Assembly: GCA_910588955.1 (NCBI GenBank)
Contig: CAJURQ010000028.1
Span: forward strand, 1 to 49,449
Direction of reading: 5' to 3'
Length of the DNA stretch: 49,449 nucleotides
DNA from: an uncultured Lachnospiraceae bacterium
GTDB taxonomy: Bacteria; Bacillota; Clostridia; Lachnospirales; Lachnospiraceae
Under the pieces are notes generated by a model. The model ran no database searches, was not told the DNA's origin, and saw only the letters and a list, made by a program, of their open reading frames with translations. Shown piece by piece: positions 6,616 through 16,197 of the stretch; the first letter of the stretch is position 1; each line of letters begins with the position of its first letter. The translations under genes and the position numbers were made by a program.

Positions 6616-9600
6616 TTACTCCAGCAGGAACATCTGAGCGCGGTTTAAGGATACGCTGTCCGTGCTGAGCGCCGTCACCTTTTCCCCTGCCCTCGTATAT
6701 TCACTCGTGAGCAGCACGCATATCTGCGACGTCTCATCCGTTCCTTTCTGCAAAGCTGTCAGGGGCGCTTTGATACGGTACACCTTATTCGGAACGATAC
6801 CGTTCGTCAAATCCACCTCCACCAGACGATTGTTCTCCACCGCCCAAACCGGGCTTGGGAACTCACTGAAGACAGGATTGATTGTACCGTCATACAGCAG
6901 AAGCTCCTCGTCCGCAGGCGCGCCCGTATTCTTAGCATAGAAAGTCGGCGTTGTAACCTTGTCAACGGCAATATTGTTGTCCGTAAAACGGAAATACACG
7001 TCCACGGTCTCGCCCAAAATACCGCCCTTTTCGCCATCTGTCAAGCTTTCTTTGAAAGCAACGTCGAAGGGAACCGTAACGCTTTCCACCTTGTTCACGC
7101 CGTTAAAGCCCGCCACGATGGAGACGCCTCCTCTGTGCAAGCCGGCGTTGTATGCCGCCATCAGCGCGTTCACAAAGATCATGCACTCGTCCGTACCGTC
7201 CGCCTCCGGATCCGCAATACCCTTCGGGTCGTAAACATACTTGTATTCCGTCTGCCCCACATACACTACGCTGCCGTTACTGTATACATAGTAGTTATTG
7301 CTTCCGTCACCGGGCGAAGAGCTGTAAGCGCCTTTTGCATTGAGCGGATCGAGCAGGGTAAACCATGCCGTAGTATAAGCCTTTCCCCTATCCTCGTCCT
7401 CATTCCTCGCCGTCCCGATATTCAGCAGATAATCGGGCATTGCGACTTCCGTATTTCCGCCAAGCTGCGCCCTCGCATTGATCTGATAGGGCCATCTGGA
7501 AATCGCACCGTCGTTAATGCGATCCAGATACAGACTCGGCGTCTTGTTGAACCATCTGGCTTCTATGCCTTCATAGCGGTATTTATCACTGCTGTGCAGA
7601 CCGAGTTTTCCGTAAGTCTTCTGACTCTCCTCCTGTCCCAAATGCTCAAGGGCTATACCTAGTCTTCCCTTATCTTCTGCCGCGCCCGCGGAGGAGACAA
7701 GCACGCTCCCGCCTGCTTTCACGTAATCATTGACTGCATCAGTTACTTTTTTGCCGGGATCGCCGCTGTTGCCAAAGCCCAGCACCACCACATCGCACTT
7801 GGAAAGATAGTTCGCGTTTTTATCCAGCTTTTCCGCCAATTCAGCCGGGGTCAGCGCCTCGATATCCCACTTTATCCCGAGAATCATCTCCGCGCTCTTC
7901 AAATAGTAACCGAGCAGTGAATTTTCTATATTGCTGTAAATCTCCTCCAAATCCGCAAACCCGTTCTTCGTATCATCGATGACCTGCAAGATTCGGAGCT
8001 TCGCATTCTTGCCGCCGCCTATGGTAAAGCAGCCCTGCACAGAAGCGCGCCGGAACTCGTTTCCGACATCCCTCACTTCCAGTTTCCAAGGCACGATACC
8101 AAAATTAATCTCATTGAAATCGACGCTGACTCTTCCGAGCCCGTCCGTCTCCTCAAACTGACACCCGTCAAGCGCCTCCTCCGGCGCAAAGACGCCGTCA
8201 TAGTTCAGATCAAGGTACAGTCTTCTGTCCAGATCTCCGTTGTATCTCTTATCTTCATCCGCAGTGTCACTGAAAACGCGGTACTCGATCGTCCCTCGCA
8301 GAATCCCGGGCTTTTCGGGCACCTCTTCCGTCTCTATCCTATCGGAAGGTCTCTTATCTTCTTCGGAAACGTTCTCGTCCTTGCTGCCGTCATCCTCTGC
8401 CCGCAGCTCGACCTTCGGGCGAAGCGCGTTTAACTGCATCGTAAACACGGCGCTGCTGTGCACGTCCTCGATGGTGTAGATGCCGACACCGCTATCGCTG
8501 TCATCGTCCTCATCATTATCCGATCTGCCCAAGGAGATCGCTTCCTTGAGGAAGTCGTACATCTGCGTGTCCTCGGCGATATAGTCGGTATTGATATCTT
8601 TCTCATCCGCCTTTTTCGCGCTCATATTTTTAAAGCACGCGTTCTCTACCACAATCGGATAACCGGCTCGCAGATAACTTAACAGCTCGTTCTTTTTCTG
8701 CGCCGTGATATCGCTCGCGTCATATCTGTCGCCGCCGCCTGCCACGCTGTCGCCTCTATGATAAACCTTGCCGTTTAAAGAGTCGTCATTGTAGCGCGTC
8801 TCCATCTCCTTGCCGTCTTTACCCCACTCGCGGTAGAGCCGCTGCCCGTCCAGACCGATAAAGATCATGTTATAGGCTGCGTTAATGTCCTGATAGCTGC
8901 TGTTGAACGCCGCCACCGATCTTTGTTCGATCCTTACATCAATCTTCTTGGAGCTTCTGAATATCTGCTGTCCTGCCCCTTTCTGATCCTCTCTCTGCCA
9001 GTACAGGACGGCGTTCTTCTTCTCATCATCCGGCGCGTCAAAGTGTAAATCTAATTCCATGTTTGCCGTCGGCTGCAGCTCCAGAATCGTCAGATCCTTA
9101 TACTCGCCGACCAGCCCGAGGGAGTAGTTGATAATGTACTGAACCGCCATCGCCTTGCTGACCTTTTCCGAAATTCTGTCATCCTCGGACAGCAGCGCGT
9201 TCTCCGCTTTGATCGCCGCCAGCACCTCGTTAAATCCAGCCTTCGCCTCTCGCTCCTCGAACTCCTCCGGAAAGTCTTCTCCCACCAGAGGCGTTCCGTT
9301 CACAATATAAACATTTCGGTTTACATAATGATATCCGTTGTCATCTTTATTCGGATGATCTTTGTCTTTGTCATTGCCGGCATTCATCAAAATGTTAGCC
9401 GCAAGATTCCCCTTCTTCGCCATATCATCATAGAAGGCAGAGAGATCCTTTTTCAGAAAAGCTTTCGCTAACAGCTGATAATTGCTGCCTTTATAGCTAG
9501 CGCCTACGCCGTTTTCACTCTCTATCGCACCATAATCCACGATAACGGGCTTTAAGGAGCGCACTGCCTCCTCCACCAGCTTAGTAATCGCCTCATCGGA

Positions 9601-12189
9601 AACGTCCTGCAGTCCGTCCGCCGCAGCGTCCGGCGCATTCTTCGGCTTGATATAAACCTTCTCCGCATCCGGATTCAAATACAGTCCGCTGCCGTCCTCC
9701 AGATAGACAAGATCCGCGTCTTCTATATCCGCCTGCTCCACAGCACCGGCAAGTTTCGTATTCACCTTGATCTTGAACTTTTCGGAGGCATTGTCCTGAC
9801 GGCTCAGGGATTTAAACACATCGCGTCTGAGGAAGTCCATTCCGCCTTTACACCGTATATAAACGGGCGCATTCTGCACTTCTATATAGTGTACCGCCGT
9901 ACTCACCGAAGCCCGCGCGCTGACATTCTGCACCTCGGCATCCTCTCCGTCCCCCGCGCCGTTCTCCTCCAAATCATTCTCCGGCGTCTCAGCGTCCTGC
10001 GACGCGTCCTTCGTTGTCGCGCCGGCATTTTCCGGCTTGCGATCCCTGACAATCTTATACATGCCCTTGCCGCCGCCGACATATTCAAACTGCCCCTCCG
10101 GCGCAGGCTCTGCGGCATAAGCATCCGCGTCCGTCTCCACCGCGTTCAGTTCGTTCCGGAACAGGCTTTTTTCCAATGTATAGCTGTCATAGGGATGCGC
10201 AAATCCATCCTCTGTAGAGACAGCGCTGACATCCTTAATCTGGTACAGAAGCTGCTCTTCCTCCGCTTCCATATAAGTAAACGTTACAAAGCTGTATGTG
10301 CCCTCCTCCGGCGTATCCGGCTGCGGAACAGGAGCCGGCGTCGGTGTCGGATCCGGTGTCGGCTCTGGATCTGGTGTTGGTGTCGGATCCGGTGTCGGCT
10401 CTGGATCTGGTGTTGGCGTCGGATCAGGTGTCGGCTCTGGATCGGGTGTTGGCATCGGATCAGGTGTCGGCTCCGGATCTGGTGTTGGTGTCGGATCCGG
10501 TGTCGGCTCCGGATCAGGCGTCGGTGTCGGATTGGGTGTCGGATCCGTCGCAGGATCCGTGCCCACGCACAAATACCACCCGTCCCCTGTCCCTGCCTTC
10601 CTCATAACAGGCTGCGTCCAAATGGCAGACGCCACGGGCTGATCCGGATTCGGCTCTGTCGGATTCTCCGGATTCGTCGGTTCCATTGGCTGTTCCGGAT
10701 TATTCGGGTCTGTCGGTTCCGTTGGCTGTTCCGGGTTATCCGGGTTCGTCGGTTCCGTTGGCTGTTCCGGATTATTCGGGTCTGTCGGTTCCGTTGGCTG
10801 TTCCGGGTTATCCGGGTTCGTCGGTTCCGTTGGCTGTTCTGGATTATTCGGATCCGTCGGTTCCGTTGGCTGCTCCGGGTTATCCGGATCTGTCGGTTCC
10901 GTTGGCTGCTCCGGGTTATCCGGGTCTGTCGGTTCCGTTGGCTGTTCCGGATTATCCGGGTCTGTCGGATTCTCCGGCTTTTCCGGTTTCGGCTTGGTGT
11001 CCTCACCCAGCGAACCTGTATGATTTCCTATCTTGCCCGCATATACGAAAACACCATCCTCCACCATATAAACACTCGTTGTCTCTGGATAATTCCCCGC
11101 AAGTTTTTCAATTGTGCCGCTTTCTACTATCTCAACGCGGTAACCGTTCTTAGCCATTGCGGGTTCCCCAAAGGTCACCTGATAGTCTCCTCTGTCTTCC
11201 GCAAATGTATATATGCCTTCCGCCGGCGCAAATGTCATAGTGGAAGCGCCGAAAGGCGTACTCCCGGTCTGTCCTGTCAGATTATAGTCAAATCCCGAAA
11301 GTTTGGGAAGCTCACCCGTTCCCACGTCGGCATCCTTCCTCTTTTCCACATGGGCATAAAGTCTCCCTGTCGGATAGGAAACCGTATCGGTCAATATTCC
11401 GTTCTCATCGTGTTCCACCTCTGCGGAGTCAAAAATCTTGCTCCAACCGCCGTCATCCAGATTCTCACCTGTTCCCGCGTATGCCTCCTGATAGGTAATA
11501 CTGACTCCGCCGGTTCCTATGACTGAATCAGTCAACCCCCTTCTGTCCGCATACTTGTAAAACTCCGTGTTAACCTGCTCTTTGTCATCCCCCTTAAAAA
11601 TGCGGGTGAGATCCTGCTGAATCGGGGACTGCCCCGGCGCAAGATAGCCGATGGTGCCCAGTGAAAACTCATATGTATTACCGTTTACATTCACCTGCGC
11701 CACGCCGGGCACAATATCCAAAATAACGAAGGGCTCTTCCTCGTGCTCCCGCACCACCTGCTTGATGCCGCCAAAAGACTCCCTCGCCTGCACCGTGGGC
11801 ACGGACACGCTGTCGTTCGGCGCCATATAGAACCCGGTCAGCAAAAGTGCCGCCGCCGCAGTCATCGCCACCGCGCGCCCAAACACTTTCTTGGCGGACA
11901 CACGTTTACGCGGTCTGTAGGGCTTGATCTGCTGTGGATTTTCGATCAGCAGCTCCCTCGGCGCAATTTCTCTCGGCGCACGGTCACGTGCCGCCGCCCT
12001 GCCGCCGCTCTTCGCACGCCCCGCATTTTTCCTGCCGGACGCCTTTTTGCCCTTGGCTCCCCGGATGCACACAACCGCCGCCAGAGCCACCGCTGCCCCG
12101 ACAAGGGCGGCGAGGAACAGGGCGATCGGAGCGACTGCCTTTTTGTCGTTATTTTGTTTCCCCAACGGTCTCCATCCATTTTTCCCCAT
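6616..12189 (-). CDS. Giant membrane-anchored, exported proline-repeat protein of the pilus locus (DUF5057-like)
   Basis: A 1857-residue protein, the last gene of the T4P cluster. The N-terminus has one hydrophobic helix (VAPIALFLAALVGAAVALAA), a strongly basic loop of about 60 residues, and a second helix (VAMTAAAALLLTGFYMAP). The remaining ~1730 residues are predicted outside. After a segment with PFVILDIVPGVAQVNVNG come two Pro-rich stalks: eight copies of a 12-residue PEQPTEPTDPDN unit, then five of PDPEPTPDPTPT. A long mixed alpha/beta part follows, ending with a GATase-like fold (LRILQVIDDTKNGFADLEEI; CDVVVLGFGN; GGSVLVSSAGA) resembling the DUF5057 proteins of Clostridia. There is no LPxTG or prepilin motif. 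ATG 12189 is chosen for its AGAGAGG; an ATG at 12249 lacks one. Function is not known; surface adhesin or pilus anchor is inference. Confidence 0.82.
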   Translation of the reverse strand: MGKNGWRPLGKQNNDKKAVAPIALFLAALVGAAVALAAVVCIRGAKGKKASGRKNAGRAKSGGRAAARDRAPREIAPRELLIENPQQIKPYRPRKRVSAKKVFGRAVAMTAAAALLLTGFYMAPNDSVSVPTVQARESFGGIKQVVREHEEEPFVILDIVPGVAQVNVNGNTYEFSLGTIGYLAPGQSPIQQDLTRIFKGDDKEQVNTEFYKYADRRGLTDSVIGTGGVSITYQEAYAGTGENLDDGGWSKIFDSAEVEHDENGILTDTVSYPTGRLYAHVEKRKDADVGTGELPKLSGFDYNLTGQTGSTPFGASTMTFAPAEGIYTFAEDRGDYQVTFGEPAMAKNGYRVEIVESGTIEKLAGNYPETTSVYMVEDGVFVYAGKIGNHTGSLGEDTKPKPEKPENPTDPDNPEQPTEPTDPDNPEQPTEPTDPDNPEQPTEPTDPNNPEQPTEPTNPDNPEQPTEPTDPNNPEQPTEPTNPDNPEQPTEPTDPNNPEQPMEPTNPENPTEPNPDQPVASAIWTQPVMRKAGTGDGWYLCVGTDPATDPTPNPTPTPDPEPTPDPTPTPDPEPTPDPMPTPDPEPTPDPTPTPDPEPTPDPTPTPDPEPTPDPTPTPAPVPQPDTPEEGTYSFVTFTYMEAEEEQLLYQIKDVSAVSTEDGFAHPYDSYTLEKSLFRNELNAVETDADAYAAEPAPEGQFEYVGGGKGMYKIVRDRKPENAGATTKDASQDAETPENDLEENGAGDGEDAEVQNVSARASVSTAVHYIEVQNAPVYIRCKGGMDFLRRDVFKSLSRQDNASEKFKIKVNTKLAGAVEQADIEDADLVYLEDGSGLYLNPDAEKVYIKPKNAPDAAADGLQDVSDEAITKLVEEAVRSLKPVIVDYGAIESENGVGASYKGSNYQLLAKAFLKKDLSAFYDDMAKKGNLAANILMNAGNDKDKDHPNKDDNGYHYVNRNVYIVNGTPLVGEDFPEEFEEREAKAGFNEVLAAIKAENALLSEDDRISEKVSKAMAVQYIINYSLGLVGEYKDLTILELQPTANMELDLHFDAPDDEKKNAVLYWQREDQKGAGQQIFRSSKKIDVRIEQRSVAAFNSSYQDINAAYNMIFIGLDGQRLYREWGKDGKEMETRYNDDSLNGKVYHRGDSVAGGGDRYDASDITAQKKNELLSYLRAGYPIVVENACFKNMSAKKADEKDINTDYIAEDTQMYDFLKEAISLGRSDNDEDDDSDSGVGIYTIEDVHSSAVFTMQLNALRPKVELRAEDDGSKDENVSEEDKRPSDRIETEEVPEKPGILRGTIEYRVFSDTADEDKRYNGDLDRRLYLDLNYDGVFAPEEALDGCQFEETDGLGRVSVDFNEINFGIVPWKLEVRDVGNEFRRASVQGCFTIGGGKNAKLRILQVIDDTKNGFADLEEIYSNIENSLLGYYLKSAEMILGIKWDIEALTPAELAEKLDKNANYLSKCDVVVLGFGNSGDPGKKVTDAVNDYVKAGGSVLVSSAGAAEDKGRLGIALEHLGQEESQKTYGKLGLHSSDKYRYEGIEARWFNKTPSLYLDRINDGAISRWPYQINARAQLGGNTEVAMPDYLLNIGTARNEDEDRGKAYTTAWFTLLDPLNAKGAYSSSPGDGSNNYYVYSNGSVVYVGQTEYKYVYDPKGIADPEADGTDECMIFVNALMAAYNAGLHRGGVSIVAGFNGVNKVESVTVPFDVAFKESLTDGEKGGILGETVDVYFRFTDNNIAVDKVTTPTFYAKNTGAPADEELLLYDGTINPVFSEFPSPVWAVENNRLVEVDLTNGIVPNKVYRIKAPLTALQKGTDETSQICVLLTSEYTRAGEKVTALSTDSVSLNRAQMFLLE
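10343..10522 (-). repeat. Five tandem 36-bp repeats encoding PDPEPTPDPTPT
   Basis: Units start at 10343, 10379, 10415, 10451 and 10487, all exactly 36 bp with a few silent or conservative changes (one unit has Met for Thr). A partial unit follows. They code for a rigid Pro-rich stalk of the giant protein. Confidence 0.9.
10681..10968 (-). repeat. Eight tandem 36-bp repeats encoding PEQPTEPTDPDN
   Basis: Eight exact-length 36-bp units run from 10681 to 10968. The variants alternate between Asp and Asn at two codons, a pattern that suggests duplication of two-unit blocks. They form a second Pro/Glu/Thr-rich stalk and could change in number by recombination. Confidence 0.92.
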
Positions 12190-12273
12190 AGATAACAACC
12201 TCTCTCTTATAACACCGTCAAAGCTCCCGCTGTTTCGGGTTGGGCACAAATTTTCGCCAAAGGAGCATCTGTG

Positions 12274-15200
12274 CTACTTCCCGTACTGCCTCCATCTGGT
12301 CTCATTGCTCTTACACAGGAACGCCGCACGATATTCATACTGTCCATTTGCCGAGTTTCGTTCAAATATCTGTATCGTATATTCATCCTGCGAAGCCTCG
12401 TAGCGGCATCTCAGCTGCATACTATCCGTACCCTGTACCCCCTGTCCAGTAGGCTGATATTTCAGGCTGACATTGTCCCTTATCTGCCAGTTGGCATCCT
12501 TCTTAAATCCAAAATCGTTGGTAAAAGCACTCTCCGACGGCAGAGGAATATACATTTTTCCTTTGTAGTTCTTTCCGTTAAATGTAAAGTCCACATTCGC
12601 CGTGCTGGGATCCGGTTTCTCACCCCTCCCAATCTGGCTGTCGTACGGTCCTACCTGCTTTCGCTCCCATCTGTTCCCGTCCGCCGGGCACTGGAATACG
12701 CCCGCGGAAATTTGCATATCCCTGCCCCATGTATTATCGTAATATTTATAGAAGAGTTCCAGTTCATAAACCTTTTTATTTTTATCCGTTATATAACGGC
12801 AGCGCATTGAGGACGACTTATACCAGTTTTGATTACTTCCCCCGCTCTCATCTGTCTTTGAAAACCATTCCTCCTGTTTTTTTGCATTCTGCCAATCGCC
12901 CTTTTCTCTGTCGAAATATTCTGTAAATTTTGCCTCAGAAGGGGTCGGGAAATAAATCTCGCCTTTCGTAAACCGATTATCGTTATAACTCCAAAAGGCA
13001 TCCACATTGCCGCCATGTACCAGTTCGTAATAAACCGTACTCTTTTTATCCTCATAACACTGTTTCGTCTTGTATTTCGGGTAATAGTTCACATAGTAAA
13101 TAGAAGCCCCTCCGACATGATCCGCCCATGAGCCCTGCTCATATATGATGGTAGGTATCAGCCGATATTTTCCTGCCGCCTCGGAGAATTTTTCCTTCCT
13201 GTTATTATCCAGTTTTATTTTCACTCCCGATGCCTGTTGGATTTCATTCAATCGGAGCGCTCCGCCATACGGCTCAGAAGAGCCCTCATAGTAGTTCCCC
13301 TCCGCGTTATATCCGTAAATCCTCTCCAGACCGCCGTCTGTTTCCCTATACATACTGAATTTTATATTATCATTAGCAAACCAATAGCCAAGCGTCTCAT
13401 CCCTTGTGTTCTTCACATAATCCACTCTGAACTCTGTCCACGCCGGTCCGCCTATCGTAGTAACCGTCTTCAGCTTCAGTTCACCGCCAAGCTTTTTCTG
13501 CCCGTCATATTCGTAGAAAATTTCCGGCGGATTGATAATTGTCTCAAGCTTGCTTGTATGAGGATACTTACCGTTATAAGTACCTGATGCATCACATTTT
13601 TTAAGATAATCGTCTATGATATCCAGTACTGTCGGATCACTGACCTGCGCCCCAAGATCGTAATTAAGCTGATTGCTCAAACCGACGCCGGGCGGTATAT
13701 CTTTCATGGGATTGAGCACCTGCAGGGAAAGATACCACGGTTTGCTGACATCCTCCACGCCGAACATATCCGGAGTCACCCGGGCAGATGTTCCCTCCGT
13801 CAAATACATCATAATCTTATCGCCGCCTTCGGTACCGTATTCCCTGATACGCGCGCAGACCACATGATAGTGGTTATAGCCCACCTCACCGGTATTATAG
13901 CCAAAGTCCGTCGATGACCCCCAATGGAGACTGCCTTTCAGACTGATATTCCCCTTCCCCTTCGCAATCCTAAAGCTGATGCCTTCCGCCACCCAGCCGT
14001 AGCTTCTGCCGAACGAGTTGCCGTGCGCAGACAGCAGCGAAATACCCTGAACCACAAAGCCGTAATCGACGCTGTCCGTTGAAGCCGGCGCTTTATCCGA
14101 CACCGTAAATGTTGCGTGATCCGATGCGCTGTCAACGATCGTAACAAATTCATTCGGATTCCATTTCGTTGTCGCGCCCACCTCAGAGCTGGGATCATAC
14201 ACGCGCCATTTCTCCGCCTTTATGATCGCGCTCTTCTCAGATATCACCTGTTTGTCTATCGTTGTGTCCTCGCCGCACACGCTGCAGACCTCTTCAAGCC
14301 GGTTTCCCGTGACATCCGCAAATACGGTATAGGTTTTGCCCGGCTCTACCAGATACACATCATCCTTCGTGTCCTTCGGCGCATCTGTCGAAAGATTTAA
14401 GTTCGTAACCCGCTTGATTTCGACATCCGCCGTGTCGGACGCCTGTTTTCCCTCGGAATCCTTTGCGTTGGTTGTGACCGTCACCTTGACCTGCCCTGCC
14501 GGCTCGTCGCTCGCCACCTTCAGGATGCCGTTCGCCGGATCTGTGAAGATCGTTCCGCCAGACGGGCTGCCCGATGCGGTCACGGACCATGTGACGCTCT
14601 TATCCGCCACATTCTGCCCGGTCACCTTGGGTATGGAGAAATGGAACGTCTCGCCGGGCTCCACGATCGGGTTATCCATGATCTTCACGGCAAGCGACTT
14701 TTTCTTGTCGAGAGGGGAAAGCTCCGCGTCGTTTACCGCCACCCTGTTGCGGATGGTCACGTTGTTCGAGGTCACATACTCTTTCTTCCCGTCCAAAAAG
14801 GTCAGCGCCAGCATCACCACGCGCTTCTCCTCCACCTGCGTCAGGTCAACGGAGAAGTCCGTTACATGGCTCGCCAATTCGAACCAGCCCGCAGGCAGCG
14901 CTGTCGGATTGCTGGGATCGTAGGTCGGGGGCGTGGGAAAAGCGATCGTTTTCGTGTCCACGTCTCCGGGCTGCACATCCAGCTCCGCATAATAAAGCTT
15001 CTCCGCGTCCTTACTCCAGTAAAAATGATAATGCTTGTTGCCGTTTCCCTCTTTTACCTCTACCGTGGGCGTACCGGCAGGCGTCATATTCTCCTCCACC
15101 ACGCCGTTGTACATCACCAGACTCTTATCCTCGGGCGCAAAGGTGAACTCCGCATCCTTCAAGGCTTTATGAGGCGTCCCGCCTCCGTCATAGCCCATGT

Positions 15201-15417
15201 AGTTCACGCTCCGGGTCGTGTCAATCAGCACATCCGACATCTGGTTCAGTGCAAGCTGCGCTGACTGCTGCACGTTGATATCGCTGTTTGCCGCCGCGTA
15301 GCTGTTGGAGCCGACCAGAATAAATCCGCACACCGACGCTACGACGATGGACAGAATAGCCACCGCAATCAGCAATTCCACTATAGTAAAGCCCCTCTGA
15401 TCCTTTCTCACTCGCAT
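12274..15417 (-). CDS. Very large minor pilin, PilW/GspJ-like, with Ig-like and duplicated C-terminal domains
   Basis: A 1047-residue type IV prepilin, five times the usual size. The nine-residue leader ends in QRG, followed by FTIVELLIAVAIL with Glu5, the signal cut by prepilin peptidase. The pilin domain covers about the first 210 residues. A bacterial Ig-like (BIG2-type) domain follows (about 240-340). The rest is predicted extracellular. The last ~220 residues hold two similar ~100-residue units, each with a Y/F-x-P-x-PSE-x-x-F start, a tryptophan, an LRCRY/MRCRY core and an ending F-x-C plus RW: an internal duplication. A CSVCG pair lies near residue 385. It sits in the minor-pilin set between the H-like gene and the giant protein. 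Likely a tip adhesin subunit. Confidence 0.85.
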   Translation of the reverse strand: MRVRKDQRGFTIVELLIAVAILSIVVASVCGFILVGSNSYAAANSDINVQQSAQLALNQMSDVLIDTTRSVNYMGYDGGGTPHKALKDAEFTFAPEDKSLVMYNGVVEENMTPAGTPTVEVKEGNGNKHYHFYWSKDAEKLYYAELDVQPGDVDTKTIAFPTPPTYDPSNPTALPAGWFELASHVTDFSVDLTQVEEKRVVMLALTFLDGKKEYVTSNNVTIRNRVAVNDAELSPLDKKKSLAVKIMDNPIVEPGETFHFSIPKVTGQNVADKSVTWSVTASGSPSGGTIFTDPANGILKVASDEPAGQVKVTVTTNAKDSEGKQASDTADVEIKRVTNLNLSTDAPKDTKDDVYLVEPGKTYTVFADVTGNRLEEVCSVCGEDTTIDKQVISEKSAIIKAEKWRVYDPSSEVGATTKWNPNEFVTIVDSASDHATFTVSDKAPASTDSVDYGFVVQGISLLSAHGNSFGRSYGWVAEGISFRIAKGKGNISLKGSLHWGSSTDFGYNTGEVGYNHYHVVCARIREYGTEGGDKIMMYLTEGTSARVTPDMFGVEDVSKPWYLSLQVLNPMKDIPPGVGLSNQLNYDLGAQVSDPTVLDIIDDYLKKCDASGTYNGKYPHTSKLETIINPPEIFYEYDGQKKLGGELKLKTVTTIGGPAWTEFRVDYVKNTRDETLGYWFANDNIKFSMYRETDGGLERIYGYNAEGNYYEGSSEPYGGALRLNEIQQASGVKIKLDNNRKEKFSEAAGKYRLIPTIIYEQGSWADHVGGASIYYVNYYPKYKTKQCYEDKKSTVYYELVHGGNVDAFWSYNDNRFTKGEIYFPTPSEAKFTEYFDREKGDWQNAKKQEEWFSKTDESGGSNQNWYKSSSMRCRYITDKNKKVYELELFYKYYDNTWGRDMQISAGVFQCPADGNRWERKQVGPYDSQIGRGEKPDPSTANVDFTFNGKNYKGKMYIPLPSESAFTNDFGFKKDANWQIRDNVSLKYQPTGQGVQGTDSMQLRCRYEASQDEYTIQIFERNSANGQYEYRAAFLCKSNETRWRQYGK

Positions 15418-15497
15418 TTCTTCACCCCGCTGCTCTTTCCCATACCTTCTCCGGCACCCATTCTTCCCTTCACGCTGACGCGCGCTTCGGCTTCCCG

Positions 15498-16142
15498 CTA
15501 CGGCGCCGGCGCTTCCGGCACCACCTCAGACTTGCCCGTAAACTTCGTCAATACTATCTTATAATTCTTGCTGCCGCCCTCCACACGAATATACTCATAG
15601 AGGGTGCGAGTTCCATCATCCAAAAATCCGCCGGTCGCGCGGTCAAACCAGATTTCAATCTCATCTCCCGCAAGCAGCTCCGTCTCCGTACCGGTATCAG
15701 ATTTATATTTCACCGACACCTTCTGCGTGCCGACCTTCTGCGCATCACCGTAGGTCGGATAGGGGTAGGAACCGCCGCTATCCTGAACATGCATCTGCGT
15801 ATACACGTTTTCGTTCGTCGAATCCCGGTAAAGCGTCATGTAAGCCGACGACTTGCCCATCGTCGTCACCTTGCAGTCCCCGATTGACCGTTGGATATCG
15901 TTGGCGCAGCTTCTCGCGTTTGCGCTGAATACCAGAATGATCGAGTAAAAGACCGTGCCCATGATAACCGCGATGATGGCGAGGACGATAATCAGTTCAA
16001 TCATAGAATAACCTCTGTTATCTTTATAATAACATCTGTTACTCAAGTTTTCTTTCGCTTTATCTCTATGAAGTTTGCCGTTATTCTGCTTTCCTGCGCC
16101 CAAACTTCCGCTTCCTTCCTGTTCTTCTTTCCCGTTCTTCAA
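15498..16142 (-). CDS. Minor pilin, GspH/FimU-like
   Basis: A type IV prepilin of up to 214 residues. The cleavage site is DNRG-YSMIELIIVLAII with Glu5, and the single C-terminal beta domain fits the small H-type pseudopilin. The start is uncertain. The longest frame begins with TTG at 16142 and gives a 44-residue hydrophilic leader, far longer than normal. TTG at 16046 gives a typical 12-residue leader but has a weak ribosome site; TTG at 16103 has AGGAAG upstream. It lies between the K-like and J-like minor pilins, 55 bases after the former. In type II secretion, H joins the I-J-K tip to the shaft. Confidence 0.82.
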   Translation of the reverse strand: MKNGKEEQEGSGSLGAGKQNNGKLHRDKAKENLSNRCYYKDNRGYSMIELIIVLAIIAVIMGTVFYSIILVFSANARSCANDIQRSIGDCKVTTMGKSSAYMTLYRDSTNENVYTQMHVQDSGGSYPYPTYGDAQKVGTQKVSVKYKSDTGTETELLAGDEIEIWFDRATGGFLDDGTRTLYEYIRVEGGSKNYKIVLTKFTGKSEVVPEAPAP

Positions 16143-16197
16143 GCCTCGATCCGGCGTACGATGTCCTGCCTCCCGAGACTGTCCCTCCGCATAGGAC

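Noticed and set aside
10343..10968. CRISPR-like array (regular 36-bp repeats)
   Set aside because: The repeats are directly tandem without spacers and lie in frame inside a coding gene; there are no cas genes.
9889..11526. Long open frame on the plus strand opposite the giant protein
   Set aside because: It is a frame shadow produced by the Pro-rich 36-bp repeats on the minus strand; the translation is low-complexity Arg-rich and has no ribosome site or homology.
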